DNA from: Sneathiella sedimenti
Lineage (GTDB): Bacteria; Pseudomonadota; Alphaproteobacteria; Sneathiellales; Sneathiellaceae
Assembly: GCF_017313765.1 (NCBI RefSeq)
Contig: NZ_JAFLNC010000002.1
Span: 682,001 to 746,000 of the forward strand
Length of the DNA: 64,000 bases
Direction: 5' to 3'
Shown one piece after another: positions 54,855 through 64,000 of the stretch. Position 1 is the first letter of the stretch, and every line of letters begins with the position of its first letter. Position numbers and translations under genes: made by a program. The notes beneath the pieces were generated by a model that was given only the letters and a program-made list of their open reading frames with translations, was not told where the DNA came from and did not search any database.

Positions 54855-56435
54855 ATGACGGTAGATGAAACTTTTGAAAATTACGTTCCCCTGTCCCAGT
54901 CGCCGGTCTGGGACCTGCTGCGAAGCTACTATGACATACTTGGTGTCGACGCCTGGGCGCCGGGCAGGGTGCCGGACTATGTGACGACGAACCCGTTTAT
55001 CGCGCGCGCCTATGCCAAGGTCATTCGCGGCTTTCTGGAGGATTTCGGTCAGGGCCGCAGCGACCGCGCCCGGCGGGAGCCGCATTACATCGTCGAGCTT
55101 GGGGCCGGACCGGGGCGCTTTTCCCATGGTTTCCTGCGGCATTTTTTCTCGCCCGAGGAACAGGCTGCCAACTGCAGGCAACATATCGTCTATGTGATGA
55201 CGGATGTTTGCGAGGCCAATATCGAGTTCTGGCGGCAGCATCCGCAGTTAAAACCCTTTGTCGATCAGGGGGTTCTGGATTTCGCCTATTTCGATGTTCT
55301 GAAAGATGACCCGATCCGCCTGTTGATCTCCGGGAGAAAGATCACGCCGGGGGGCCTGTCAAACCCGCTCGCGGTGATTGCGAATTATGTGATCGACAGC
55401 CTGCCGCATGATTTTTACACCGTCCGGGATAACCAGCTATTCGAGCGGCGGGTCTGTCACCGGATCGAAACGGACAGCGATGACATTGCGGAAATCGTCC
55501 GCGCCACCCGGTTTGACTATCACGAACAGCCGACAACGGCAGATATATACGAGCATGAGGACTGGAACAGACTTCTCGAAAAATACCGGAAAATGACGGG
55601 GGAGCTGCATATCTCCCTTCCTGTCGGCGGGTTCCGGATGATTGACCGGCTGCAACAGCTGACGACGGGTCCGATGTTCTTGCTGTCGGGTGATTTCGGG
55701 GTCTCTGACCTTCTCGCCCTTTCCGAGTTGCCGCCACGAAAGGTGCCAACAAACGGCACCTTCAATCTGCATGTCAATTATCATGCGATTTCACAATATG
55801 TAGATCGTAAGAAAGGGCAGTATTTAACGCCGGGTCATGCAAAATCATCGCTGGAAATGGCGGGGGTACTGATGAACCGGGGGCGGAGAAAGGCCCGGCA
55901 TCTGACGTATCAATTCGACACACATATCCGTGACTTCGGACCGGACGAGTATTTCATGCTGAAGAAAATCGCCGAGGAGAATTTTGCCGGTCTCAGCCTG
56001 CCGCAATGCCTCGCCCTGTTGCGGATGAGTTATGGTGACATCAAGATGTTCCGTGGTTGCGCCGAGACTCTCAGGAAGACCCTGCCCATGGCGGGGGCGC
56101 TTCAGAAACAGTCGGTTGTTGAAGCGTTGAAGAAGGTTGATGAGGCGCATTTCAGAGGTGGCTCCGCCCTTGATCCCGCGATCCCGATTATCCTGCTGAT
56201 GCTGGAGGCCGGCGATGTGGAGGGGGCGCTTGACGTCGTTGACCGCAACCGGCAGTTTCTTGAGGCGACGACGGAAGGAACGCTTCTCGCTGCCGAGATT
56301 CTTTGGCTGGCCGGCCGGGCGGGTGACGCGCGCGATCCGTTGAAAAACCTGCTACGGCGGGAGCCGGGCCATCGTGAGGCGCAAGTCCTGCTAGACCGCA
56401 TTGCCGATAACGCGGAAGCATCCGGCACGGCATAG
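54855..56435 (+). CDS. SAM-dependent methyltransferase-like protein with helical C-terminal region
   Basis: A 526-residue protein. The N-terminal domain resembles class I methyltransferases of the DUF185/MidA type (YIVELGAGPGRFSHGFLRHF as SAM loop, then YVMTDVCEANIEFW, then IANYVIDSLPHDFYTVRDN). A middle region (GPMFLLSGDFGVSDLLAL) fits the same group. From about residue 400 the protein has TPR-like helical repeats (AIPIILLMLEAGDVEGALDVV, then AAEILWLAGRAGDARDPLKNLLR). The substrate is unknown. ATG at 54855 is chosen because AGGAAAG lies upstream. The open frame extends to 54318 only as shadow of the hydantoinase gene. Confidence 0.75.
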   Translation: MTVDETFENYVPLSQSPVWDLLRSYYDILGVDAWAPGRVPDYVTTNPFIARAYAKVIRGFLEDFGQGRSDRARREPHYIVELGAGPGRFSHGFLRHFFSPEEQAANCRQHIVYVMTDVCEANIEFWRQHPQLKPFVDQGVLDFAYFDVLKDDPIRLLISGRKITPGGLSNPLAVIANYVIDSLPHDFYTVRDNQLFERRVCHRIETDSDDIAEIVRATRFDYHEQPTTADIYEHEDWNRLLEKYRKMTGELHISLPVGGFRMIDRLQQLTTGPMFLLSGDFGVSDLLALSELPPRKVPTNGTFNLHVNYHAISQYVDRKKGQYLTPGHAKSSLEMAGVLMNRGRRKARHLTYQFDTHIRDFGPDEYFMLKKIAEENFAGLSLPQCLALLRMSYGDIKMFRGCAETLRKTLPMAGALQKQSVVEALKKVDEAHFRGGSALDPAIPIILLMLEAGDVEGALDVVDRNRQFLEATTEGTLLAAEILWLAGRAGDARDPLKNLLRREPGHREAQVLLDRIADNAEASGTA

Positions 56436-56549
56436 TTATCCGGATACATGGCCCTGAACAGTTTAAAAAGTAAGAAAATTTAAACTCTATGCCGTTAATG
56501 ATATGCTATTCCTAGTGCATTAATTTTAAACGACATTGAGACAGGACCC

Positions 56550-57419
56550 ATGGCGCATAAAGGCATTATTCTCGCGGGCGGAACAGGCAGCCGGCTTCAT
56601 CCCTTGACTTTGGGTGTCAGCAAACAGCTGATGCCGATCTACGACAAGCCGATGATCTATTACCCGCTGACAACCCTGATGCTGGCGGATATCCGGGATA
56701 TCCTGATCATTACGACGCCGGAAGAACAGGCCGTATTCCAGCGCGTCTTGCAGGATGGTTCGCGCTGGGGGTTGAATATTACCTACGCGGCGCAGCCGTC
56801 GCCGGACGGGCTGGCCCAGGCCTTCATCATCGGGGCCGATCATATCGGTGACGACCACTCCGCCCTGATTCTCGGGGATAATATTTTTTACGCCAACCGC
56901 TTTAGCCTGTTGCTACAGAATGCCAAGGCGCGGGAAAACGGCGCCACCATTTTCGGCTATCACGTCTCGGACCCTACGGCCTATGGTGTCGCGGAATTTG
57001 ACGAGACCGGTAAAGTCATCGGGGTCGAGGAGAAACCGAAAAAGCCGAAATCGAATTTCGCCATTACCGGCCTCTATTTCTACGACAATCAGGTCATAGA
57101 CTTTGCCAAGCATTTGAAACCAAGTGCCCGCGGGGAGTTGGAAATCACTGATCTCAACCGTCTCTATCTCGATCAGGGGGAGCTCAATATGGAGTTTCTC
57201 GGCCGGGGTAGCGCCTGGCTCGATACCGGCACTCATGACAACCTGCTGGAAGCCTCCCATTTCGTGCAGACGATCGAGAAACGGCAGGGCCTGAAAATCG
57301 CCTGCCCCGAGGAAATCGCCTATCAGAAGAAATTCATCACGGCGGATGAGCTTGCAGCCCTCGCCGAACCGCTTCGCAAGAGCGGTTACGGCGAGTATCT
57401 GCTGGACCTGTTGAAATAA
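56550..57419 (+). CDS. rfbA: glucose-1-phosphate thymidylyltransferase
   Basis: Makes dTDP-glucose from glucose-1-phosphate and dTTP, the first step of dTDP-rhamnose synthesis. The 289 residues begin with the nucleotidyltransferase motif [23 protein letters not shown]. Further landmarks are [30 protein letters not shown] and [19 protein letters not shown]. It is alone: rfbB, rfbC and rfbD are not adjacent. AGGA precedes the ATG. It is convergent with cysNC, with only three bases between stops. Confidence 0.96.
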   Translation: MAHKGIILAGGTGSRLHPLTLGVSKQLMPIYDKPMIYYPLTTLMLADIRDILIITTPEEQAVFQRVLQDGSRWGLNITYAAQPSPDGLAQAFIIGADHIGDDHSALILGDNIFYANRFSLLLQNAKARENGATIFGYHVSDPTAYGVAEFDETGKVIGVEEKPKKPKSNFAITGLYFYDNQVIDFAKHLKPSARGELEITDLNRLYLDQGELNMEFLGRGSAWLDTGTHDNLLEASHFVQTIEKRQGLKIACPEEIAYQKKFITADELAALAEPLRKSGYGEYLLDLLK

Positions 57420-57422
57420 CGG

Positions 57423-59321
57423 CTAGATAAAGCCACGCATTTCAAGGGTTGCGATGACCTGATCGGCGGCGTCTTCCGGGCTCGTCCGGGCGCCGTCGAT
57501 AATAATTTCCGCATTTTCCGGCCGTTCATAATCGGACGAGATACCGGTGAAATTCTTGATTTCGCCGGCCCGCGCCTTCTTGTAGAGGCCCTTGATATCG
57601 CGCGCCTCGCATATCTCGAGCGGAGTATCGACAAAGACTTCCAGGAATTCATCCTCCTCCAGCAGACCGCGCGCCATCTGCCGCTCGCTCCGGAAGGGGG
57701 AGATGAAGGAAACAAGTGTAATCAGCCCCGCATCGACCATCAGTTTTGCCGTCTCGCCGACGCGGCGGATATTCTCCACCCGGTCCGCATCGGTAAAGCC
57801 GAGATCCTTGTTCAGCCCGTGTCGCACGTTATCGCCATCCAGCAGGTAAGTATGCTTGTTCAGGGCATGCAACTTTTTCTCGACCAGGTTGGCGATCGTC
57901 GATTTGCCGGAACCGGAAAGGCCGGTAAACCAGAGGACAGAGGCTTTCTGTCCCTTCTGCTCGGCGCGCGCCTCCTTATGGATATCCACGGACTGCCAAT
58001 GAATATTTTCCGCCCGGCGCAACGCGAAATCGATCATGCCGGCGGCGACGGTCGCATTGCTAAACCGGTCGATCAGGATAAAGGAGCCCGTCGCCGGTAT
58101 CTCCGCATAGGGATCGAAGGAAATCGCCTTGTCGAGAGACAGGTTGCAGACGGCGATATCATTGAGCTCCAGCTTCTTGGACGCCATATGCTCCATGGTA
58201 TTGACATTGACCGTGTATTTCAGGTCGCTGATTCGCGCCGCCGTCGTTCCGGTGCCGAGTTTCAATAGATAGGTTCGGCTTGGCAGCATGGGCTCGCTGC
58301 TCATCCAGACGATCTTCGCCTCGAACTGGTCGGCGGTTGACGGCCGATCCTTCGTCGCGCAAAGGATATCGCCGCGGCTGATGTCGATCTCGTCCTCAAG
58401 GGTGAGGGTGACGGCCTGTCCGGCGATGGCCTCGTCTAGATCGCCATCGAAGGTGACGATGCGCGCGACCCGGCTGCTCCGACCTGACGCGGGCTCGACG
58501 ATTTCATCCCCGACACGGATCGTGCCGCTGGCGATGGTGCCCGAAAAGCCCCGGAAATCAAGGTTCGGCCGGTTGACCCACTGCACGGGCATCCGGAACG
58601 GGCGGGAGAGATCCTCCGCGCCAATCTCGACATTCTCAAGATAGCTAAGCACGCTGGCCCCGTCGTACCAGGGCATGGCCTCGCTCGCGCCGATCATGTT
58701 ATCGCCTTTCAAGGCAGAGACGGGGATCGGGGTGATTTCTTCGAAATCGAGTTGTTCTGCGAATGTGAGATAGCCGCTGCGGATTTTCTCGAACACCGCC
58801 TCGTCATATCCCACAAGGTCCATCTTGTTGATCGCCAGCACGACTTTCTTGATGCCGAGCAGGTTAACCAGATAGCTGTGCCGCATGGTCTGGATCAGGA
58901 CGCCCTTGCGCGCATCGATCAGGATGACGGCGAGGTCGGCGGAGGAGGCGCCGGTGACCATGTTGCGGGTATATTGCTCATGCCCCGGGGTGTCGGCGAC
59001 GATGAATTTCCGCTTGTCGGTGGCAAAGAAACGATAGGCGACATCGATGGTGATGCCCTGTTCGCGCTCGGCCTGCAAGCCGTCAAGAAGGAGGGCGTAG
59101 TCAATGTCGCCATTCTGCGTGCCGACGCGCTTGCTCTCGGCGGTCAACGTGGCGAGCTGATCCTCGAACAACAGTTTCGAATCCCACAGCAGGCGGCCGA
59201 TAAAGGTGCTCTTGCCGTCATCCACGCTGCCGCAGGTGATAAAACGGAGGAGGTTCTTCTGTTCCTGTGTCTTGAGATAGGCGTCGATTTCCACGGTCGT
59301 CGCTTCGGTTCTCTGGTCCAT
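57423..59321 (-). CDS. cysNC: bifunctional sulfate adenylyltransferase subunit 1 / APS kinase
   Basis: A 632-residue fusion. The N-terminal CysN GTPase has the P-loop GSVDDGKS (31-38), [12 protein letters not shown] and NKMDL. It regulates ATP sulfurylase. The C-terminal CysC domain has the APS-kinase P-loop [18 protein letters not shown] at about 467 and [20 protein letters not shown]. Together with CysD it converts sulfate to APS and then PAPS. Its ATG overlaps the cysD stop by one base, so the two are coupled. PAPS may feed cysteine synthesis or sulfation. No reductase is in the window. Confidence 0.96.
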   Translation of the reverse strand: MDQRTEATTVEIDAYLKTQEQKNLLRFITCGSVDDGKSTFIGRLLWDSKLLFEDQLATLTAESKRVGTQNGDIDYALLLDGLQAEREQGITIDVAYRFFATDKRKFIVADTPGHEQYTRNMVTGASSADLAVILIDARKGVLIQTMRHSYLVNLLGIKKVVLAINKMDLVGYDEAVFEKIRSGYLTFAEQLDFEEITPIPVSALKGDNMIGASEAMPWYDGASVLSYLENVEIGAEDLSRPFRMPVQWVNRPNLDFRGFSGTIASGTIRVGDEIVEPASGRSSRVARIVTFDGDLDEAIAGQAVTLTLEDEIDISRGDILCATKDRPSTADQFEAKIVWMSSEPMLPSRTYLLKLGTGTTAARISDLKYTVNVNTMEHMASKKLELNDIAVCNLSLDKAISFDPYAEIPATGSFILIDRFSNATVAAGMIDFALRRAENIHWQSVDIHKEARAEQKGQKASVLWFTGLSGSGKSTIANLVEKKLHALNKHTYLLDGDNVRHGLNKDLGFTDADRVENIRRVGETAKLMVDAGLITLVSFISPFRSERQMARGLLEEDEFLEVFVDTPLEICEARDIKGLYKKARAGEIKNFTGISSDYERPENAEIIIDGARTSPEDAADQVIATLEMRGFI

Positions 59322-60229
59322 CAGAAATATCCTTCCTGCTTCTTCTTCTCCATCGACCCGGCCTGGTCCTTGTCGATCAGCCGACCCTGCCGCTCGGATG
59401 TGCGGGCGACGAGCATTTCCTGGATAATCTCGGGCAGCGTGGACGCCGTCGACTCGATGGCGCCGGTCAGGGGGTAACAGCCGAGAGTGCGGAAGCGGAC
59501 CGATTTCATCATCGGCGTCTCCCCTTCGCTAAGCGGCATGCGGTCGTCATCGACCATGATCAGCATCCCCTCGCGCTCCACCACCGGCCGTTCGGCGGCG
59601 AAATAGAGCGGCACGATGGGAATATCCTCCATATAGATATATTGCCAGATATCGAGCTCGGTCCAGTTGGAGAGAGGGAAGGCGCGGATGCTTTCGCCTT
59701 TCCGGACCCGACCGTTATAAACATTCCAGAGTTCCGGCCGCTGGTTTTTAGGGTCCCAGCGATGGGACTCGTTGCGGAAGGAGAAGACCCGCTCTTTCGC
59801 GCGGCTTGCTTCCTCATCGCGGCGGGCCCCGCCAAAGGCCGCATCGAACTTGTACTGGTCGAGCGCCTGTTTCAGGGCCTCTGTTTTCATCACATCGGTA
59901 TGCAGAGCCGAGCCATGGGTGAAGGGGCCGATCCCCTGTTTGACGCCTTCCGGGTTGGTATGCACCAGCAGTTCAAGCCCGTAATCCTTCACGATGGTAT
60001 CGCGGAAATGGATCATCTCGCGGAATTTCCAGGTCGTATCCACATGCAGAAGCGGGAAGGGGACAGGAGAGGGATAGAAGGCTTTCCGCGCGAGATGCAG
60101 CAGTACCGCCGAATCCTTGCCGATGGAATAGAGCATGACAGGTTTCTCGAATTCCGCGACCACCTCGCGAAAGATGTGAATGCTTTCGGCTTCCAGCTGG
60201 CGTAGATGGGTCAAACGCGATGTGCTCAT
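59321..60229 (-). CDS. cysD: sulfate adenylyltransferase subunit 2
   Basis: The catalytic ATP sulfurylase subunit, 302 residues. Signatures include the PP-loop [50 protein letters not shown] and [17 protein letters not shown] at 60229 gives the usual family start ([17 protein letters not shown]). Seventeen further codons upstream are open but unlikely. It is the first gene of the cysD-cysNC unit. Its upstream region is AT-rich. Confidence 0.96.
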   Translation of the reverse strand: MSTSRLTHLRQLEAESIHIFREVVAEFEKPVMLYSIGKDSAVLLHLARKAFYPSPVPFPLLHVDTTWKFREMIHFRDTIVKDYGLELLVHTNPEGVKQGIGPFTHGSALHTDVMKTEALKQALDQYKFDAAFGGARRDEEASRAKERVFSFRNESHRWDPKNQRPELWNVYNGRVRKGESIRAFPLSNWTELDIWQYIYMEDIPIVPLYFAAERPVVEREGMLIMVDDDRMPLSEGETPMMKSVRFRTLGCYPLTGAIESTASTLPEIIQEMLVARTSERQGRLIDKDQAGSMEKKKQEGYF

Positions 60230-60540
60230 AATGTCTGTCTCTGCTTCCTGTAACGGGCGCCGATGCGCCGCTTCGCGCAAGGGCTTACATAATATCGAGA
60301 GTTGTCACAAGAAGAAACAACCCTATTTAACTGTATTAAAATGTGAAATATATCATTTTGCATAAAAATACCGTTTAAATGCCAACATAGGGTGTCTTTC
60401 CTGATGTTACAATAGGTGAAAATGTCATTGCCGAGGTATCGTCAAAACCGTCTGGAGAGAAAATACGCAATGGAAATCAATTGAATGCGGCGCCTTTGCG
60501 CTTTATTGTCTGAGGCGCAATTGATTGATGAAAGTAGCGT
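60230..60540. promoter_or_regulatory. 311-base divergent intergenic region between cysD and the pqi genes
   Basis: AT-rich on the cysD side. On the pqi side is a leader with an imperfect hairpin (see 60470-60526). I could not assign -35/-10 boxes for either direction with confidence. No additional gene was found. Confidence 0.45.
60470..60526 (+). promoter_or_regulatory. leader hairpin with a four-codon mini-ORF before pqiA
   Basis: AATCAATT (60475-60482) and AATTGATT (60519-60526) form an outer stem, and GCGCCT (60490-60495) with AGGCGC (60513-60518) an inner stem. ATGGAAATCAATTGA (60470-60484) encodes Met-Glu-Ile-Asn-stop after a good GGAGAG site and covers the left outer arm. Confidence 0.4.
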
Positions 60541-61173
60541 ATGGAGATTGATAAGGATTTCACCTATACCGAGTCCCTGATTGCCTGTCCGGAATGCGAC
60601 CTTATTCATTCGGTCCCGTCGATCAGGGAGGGGGAACAGGGTCGGTGTGTTCGCTGCGGCGCGCTGCTTTTTGTCCGCCATAAAAACAGCCTCGACCGGT
60701 CGCTGGCCTTTGCGCTTACCGGACTGATGTTTTTCATTCTCGCAAATATTTTCCCCTTGCTGACATTCGAAATGGAAGGGCAGTCAGAGTCGAACCGGCT
60801 GATTGACGGCGCCATCGCCTTCTGGAATGCCGGCTATTGGGAACTCGGGATTGTTGTCTTTATTTCCAGCGTGGTTGCGCCGCTCGCGGTGCTGCTGGTG
60901 TTGATCACCTTGTTGCTGCCCATGCAGTTTGGCCGGTCTCCTTTCAGCCCGCAATTCCAGATCCGCCTGCTCACTCATCTGAAACCCTGGGCGATGTCGG
61001 AGATATTCATTCTCGGTATTATCGTTGCCTTCGTGAAATTGCAGGATTTTGCCGATGTCAGCGTCGGGCTGTCGCTGTTTGCCTTCGTCCTGATGGTGGC
61101 GGCGACGGTAATGGCCTATCTCACCCTTGATGAGGATGCGCTCTGGTCCCGGCTGAAGGAGATCCGCGCATGA
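60541..61173 (+). CDS. pqiA: PqiA-type membrane protein, first half
   Basis: A 210-residue integral membrane protein corresponding to the first half of E. coli PqiA. A four-cysteine zinc-ribbon lies at CPECDLIH and CVRCGALL. Four membrane helices follow (LAFALTGLMFFILANIFPLL and three more), with KPWAMSEIFILGIIVAFVKL as the typical central motif. In E. coli both halves form one protein of about 417 residues. Here the second half is a separate gene with a four-base ATGA overlap. It works with PqiB and PqiC in intermembrane lipid transport. Confidence 0.9.
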   Translation: MEIDKDFTYTESLIACPECDLIHSVPSIREGEQGRCVRCGALLFVRHKNSLDRSLAFALTGLMFFILANIFPLLTFEMEGQSESNRLIDGAIAFWNAGYWELGIVVFISSVVAPLAVLLVLITLLLPMQFGRSPFSPQFQIRLLTHLKPWAMSEIFILGIIVAFVKLQDFADVSVGLSLFAFVLMVAATVMAYLTLDEDALWSRLKEIRA

Positions 61174-61805
61174 CCGCCCCAGTCACGGCAAAGTCAATCG
61201 GCGCCATTTCCTGCCATGTCTGCGGGCTGTTGGTGTCCAGCCGACTCACGACCACGCATAATGCCCGTTGCCCCAGATGCGATGCGCGCCTTCATAGCCG
61301 CAAGGTCAACAGCCTGAGCCGGACATGGGCCTTACTGATCGCCGCGGGTATTCTGTATGTACCGGCCAATGTCTATCCGGTGCTGACGCTGATCTCCTTC
61401 GGGCGGTCGACGACGAATACAATTATGGGCGGTGTGATAGAGCTGGCGCATTCTGGCCAGATGGTGATTGCAATCATTGTCTTCGTTGCCAGTGTCTTTG
61501 TGCCGATCTTCAAAATTGCCGCTTTACTTTTTCTGGTAGTTTCGGTGCAATTGCGCCTTAAAGTACAACGACGGAAGCGGGCAGTGCTCTATCGCTTTAC
61601 GGAATTTATCGGCCGCTGGTCCATGATCGATATCTTCATGATATCGATCCTGATAGGACTGGTGAAGCTGCAGGCGCTGGCAACGGTGACGGCGGGACCG
61701 GGCGCCATTGCCTTTGCCGCCGTGGTGATTATTACGATGTTCGCGGCCATGACCTTTGATCCGCGTTTGATTTGGGATGACGAAGGGGACGACTATGACG
61801 GATGA
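61170..61805 (+). CDS. pqiA2: PqiA-type membrane protein, second half
   Basis: A 211-residue paralogue and neighbour of the first half. The zinc-ribbon is CHVCGLLV with CPRCDARL. The membrane domain includes LLIAAGILYVPANVYPVLTL and GRWSMIDIFMISILIGLVKL, parallel to the KPWAMSEIF motif of the first half. It ends in an acidic tail. Split PqiA genes are possible descendants of the fused form or the reverse. The start overlaps the first half, and pqiB starts inside its last codons, so all are coupled. The symbol is a label for this second half. Confidence 0.88.
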   Translation: MTAPVTAKSIGAISCHVCGLLVSSRLTTTHNARCPRCDARLHSRKVNSLSRTWALLIAAGILYVPANVYPVLTLISFGRSTTNTIMGGVIELAHSGQMVIAIIVFVASVFVPIFKIAALLFLVVSVQLRLKVQRRKRAVLYRFTEFIGRWSMIDIFMISILIGLVKLQALATVTAGPGAIAFAAVVIITMFAAMTFDPRLIWDDEGDDYDG

Positions 61806-63504
61806 TAGCGGGCAGAAACTGCCGGAGGCGAAGGTACGCCGCGGCTATGCGAGCCTGATGAGCATCTGGATCGTTCCGGCAATTGCGCTTGCGGTTGCCG
61901 GCTATCTAATTTTTCAGGCGCTGTCGGACAGAGGCTCGGAAATCTCCATCATATTCGACAACGCGGAAGGCATGGTGCCGGGCAAGACCCAGCTGAAGTA
62001 CAAGGACGTGAATATCGGAACCCTGAGCCGCATTGACATTCTCGACGATGAGGAGGGGGTGTCGATGGTGATCGATGTGACACGGGAAGCCGATAAATAT
62101 CTGACGGATACGGCCCGATTCTGGGTTGTGTCGCCCGCGATCGGCTTTCAGGGCATCACCGGCCTGCAAACCCTTCTGTCCGGTTCCTTTATCGAGATCG
62201 ATCCGGGGAAGGGCGGCGAACGGAAAACCAAGTTTACGGGCCTTCGGACGGCGCCCGTCATTACCTCCACCGACAAGGGCACGGAGTATATCCTTTCCAC
62301 CGAGAAGCTGAGCAATATCAATCGCGGTACCCCGATCATTTACAAGGGGCTACAGGTCGGCAGCGTGCTCGGCTATCGCCTAGCCGACGACCGGAAGGCC
62401 ATAGATGTTTATGCCTTTGTACAGGAGCCCTACGATGATCTGGTGCTTGAAGGGACAAATTTCTGGAATGCCGGCGGCATCAATGTCTCCGTCTCAACCT
62501 CCGGAATTGAACTCGGGGCAAATTCGCTGCAGTCTCTCGTTGCGGGGGCAATTGAATTCGGCACACGCCATATTTACGAGAGCACGTTCAAGGCGGAATC
62601 ACGCCATAGGTTCAAGCTGTATGACAATGAACAGGCAAAGGACGATGCCCGCTTTACGGAGAAGGTTGTCTATGTCCTCTATTTCGACGGCTCCGTCAGT
62701 GGTCTCACAGTAGGTGGCAGTGTCGAGTTCAAGGGGATCAAGGTCGGCAGCGTGCGCGATATCAGCTTGGAAATCGACGAAGCGAACCAGAAATACTACA
62801 TTCCCGTCCTGATCGAGATTGAGCCGCAACGCATAAAGCTGACGGATGACGGCAAGAAAATCCGGTCGGTTGTGGAGAGGCGGGAATTGCGTCAGAAAAT
62901 CATCAAGGACCTGATCCAGCGCGGACTGAAGGCGAAGCTTAAAAACGCCAATTTCCTGACCGGGCAACTGATTGTCGATCTCGATCTCGTGCCGGACAAG
63001 CCCGCCGTCTATGTCTCCACCAGCGATCGCTATCCGGAAATTCCGACGGTCCCGGCGGATTTAGAGGAAATTACTTCATCCGTTGCGCAGTTGATGGCGA
63101 AGCTCGACAAGCTGCCCATTGAGCGGCTTGGCAAGAGTGTGATCGGCACGATGGAGGGGCTGGATAAATTCATAAATTCCGGCGAGTTGCAGACTACCAT
63201 CGCGGAGTATCGCAAGCTGGCGGTCTCTATCCGTGTGGTGGCGGAGAATATCGACACCAAGACCCTGCCGAATATTGGCAAGACCATCGACGGCGTCCGT
63301 GAGGCCATCCAGAAAATTGACGCAACTCTGGTGTCGGCCGAGACAATGTTCACTTCTGTCAACGGCCTGATTGCCGATGGCTCGCCCTTCAAATATGATC
63401 TGATGAATATGTTGCAGGAACTGGCGGCGGCCAGCCGGGCCGTCCGCAGCCTCGCCGATTTCCTGGAACGGAACCCGAGTTCCCTGATCAGTGGAAAGAG
63501 ATAA
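61795..63504 (+). CDS. pqiB: PqiB, three-MCE-domain intermembrane lipid transport protein
   Basis: A 569-residue periplasmic-spanning protein with one N-terminal membrane helix (SIWIVPAIALAVAGYLIF). Three MCE domains follow: the first starts near EISIIFDNAEGMVPGKTQLKYKDVNIG, the second near LSNINRGTPIIYKGLQVG, the third near YVLYFDGSVSGLTVGGSVEFKGIKVG. A helical C-terminal region forms the needle, with PFKYDLMNMLQELAAASRAVRSLADFLERNP at the end, typical of PqiB. ATG at 61795 follows AAGGGG and overlaps pqiA2 by 11 bases. An in-frame ATG at 61777 is less likely. Confidence 0.95.
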   Translation: MTDDSGQKLPEAKVRRGYASLMSIWIVPAIALAVAGYLIFQALSDRGSEISIIFDNAEGMVPGKTQLKYKDVNIGTLSRIDILDDEEGVSMVIDVTREADKYLTDTARFWVVSPAIGFQGITGLQTLLSGSFIEIDPGKGGERKTKFTGLRTAPVITSTDKGTEYILSTEKLSNINRGTPIIYKGLQVGSVLGYRLADDRKAIDVYAFVQEPYDDLVLEGTNFWNAGGINVSVSTSGIELGANSLQSLVAGAIEFGTRHIYESTFKAESRHRFKLYDNEQAKDDARFTEKVVYVLYFDGSVSGLTVGGSVEFKGIKVGSVRDISLEIDEANQKYYIPVLIEIEPQRIKLTDDGKKIRSVVERRELRQKIIKDLIQRGLKAKLKNANFLTGQLIVDLDLVPDKPAVYVSTSDRYPEIPTVPADLEEITSSVAQLMAKLDKLPIERLGKSVIGTMEGLDKFINSGELQTTIAEYRKLAVSIRVVAENIDTKTLPNIGKTIDGVREAIQKIDATLVSAETMFTSVNGLIADGSPFKYDLMNMLQELAAASRAVRSLADFLERNPSSLISGKR

Positions 63505-63508
63505 GTCA

Positions 63509-64000
63509 ATGTCCCTATTTCATCTGCGCCCGTTGGGGCGGTACCTCGTTATCCTCCTGCTGATCGCCCTGCCGGTTGCGGCCTGCGGCGGCCTGCCGGG
63601 ATCGGCGCCGACCAATTTCTACATTTTGCAGACCACCTCGGAACTGAAGACGGAGGGGACGCCCGTGCAACTGGCTGACGGGGCGACAGTCGGCATCGGG
63701 CCGGTGCAGATACCGGGCTATGCGGACCGGCCGCAGATTGTGACGTTCGGCAGCGGGTCCGCGATCAATGTCTCCGACTTCGATCACTGGGCGGAACCTT
63801 TGAGTGACGCCATCAAGCGGGTGCTGACCAGCAATGTCGCTAATCTGGTCGGGGCGGAGAGCGTCTTCTCCTATCCGGCGGATTTCCGCCCCGATAAACA
63901 ATCGCTTCAGGTCGCCGTCAATGTCATAGATATCACCGAAACCGGAACGGGCGTCGCGCGGCTTTCGGTGCGTTGGCATGTGAAGGCGCTTTATGACAAC
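63509..64000 (+). CDS. pqiC: PqiC-type outer-membrane lipoprotein, 3' end cut off by window edge
   Basis: The first 164 residues are visible. A signal peptide ends with lipobox VAACGG. The ABC-type_transport-auxiliary/PqiC domain (DUF330) follows, with NFYILQTT, VGIGPVQIPGYADRPQIV and HWAEPLSDAIKRVLTSNV. PqiC caps the PqiB needle at the outer membrane. It starts four bases after pqiB and its reading frame stays open to the right edge. Confidence 0.9.
   Translation, partial: MSLFHLRPLGRYLVILLLIALPVAACGGLPGSAPTNFYILQTTSELKTEGTPVQLADGATVGIGPVQIPGYADRPQIVTFGSGSAINVSDFDHWAEPLSDAIKRVLTSNVANLVGAESVFSYPADFRPDKQSLQVAVNVIDITETGTGVARLSVRWHVKALYDN

Noticed and set aside
1-64000. CRISPR array, tRNA, rRNA, insertion sequence or prophage
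   Set aside because: No regularly spaced repeats, cloverleaf-like sequence, transposase or integrase motif, or phage structural gene was seen on reading both strands.

Overview
The window looks like the chromosome of a free-living alphaproteobacterium. Supporting signs are hemA of the 5-aminolevulinate synthase type, the gene order phoR-pstSCAB-phoU-phoB, a cpa-style Tad pilus locus, a phasin, a FixK/FNR-type box, a fused hydantoinase A/B protein, and a moderately high GC content with AT-rich intergenic stretches. The genus cannot be named from the sequence alone. No rRNA, tRNA, CRISPR array, insertion sequence, prophage or attachment site was recognised. Genes are densely packed and almost all belong to known families.

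Region by region. 1-19 kb is housekeeping and stress: hemA (cut by the left edge), a tandem universal stress protein, a FieF-type metal exporter, pdxH, a glycine-zipper lipoprotein, a Sel1-repeat protein, a DnaJ-like chaperone, fabI, aroC, an AhpD-like protein, a LysR regulator with DoxX, a nuclease-like protein, dusA, a TauD-type dioxygenase, a diheme cytochrome c, a phasin, a Host_attach-family protein, a coiled-coil lipoprotein, an L,D-transpeptidase and metG. 19-34 kb is a Tad (Flp) pilus locus: two TadE-type pseudopilins, a divergent vWA-domain TadG, two Flp pilins, cpaBCDEF, tadB, tadC, and a TadD-like TPR lipoprotein that also carries a SPOR domain. No prepilin peptidase gene lies in the locus. 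34-43 kb holds a small unknown gene, a sirtuin, and the phosphate regulon phoR-pstSCAB-phoU-phoB with a clear PHO box before pstS and a terminator between pstS and pstC.

43-51 kb holds mlaA-mlaC (outer-membrane lipid asymmetry), then a SahR-type ArsR/methyltransferase regulator in an operon-like run with metF and metH, then a YHS protein. 51-57 kb has a 5-oxoprolinase/hydantoinase, an uncharacterised methyltransferase with a helical C-terminal region, and rfbA. 57-60 kb has cysD-cysNC for sulfate activation. 60-64 kb is a Pqi lipid-transport operon in which PqiA is split into two genes, followed by pqiB and pqiC (cut by the right edge).

The most interesting parts are the Tad locus (TadD-SPOR fusion, calcium-loop-like motifs in a TadE protein, paired cysteines in both Flp pilins, AT-rich control region) and several readable regulatory sites: a PHO box, a FixK/FNR box, a LysR-type palindrome over a start codon, and a palindrome downstream of a TATAAT box at sahR-metF-metH. 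I did not find a wholly new defence or mobile system.
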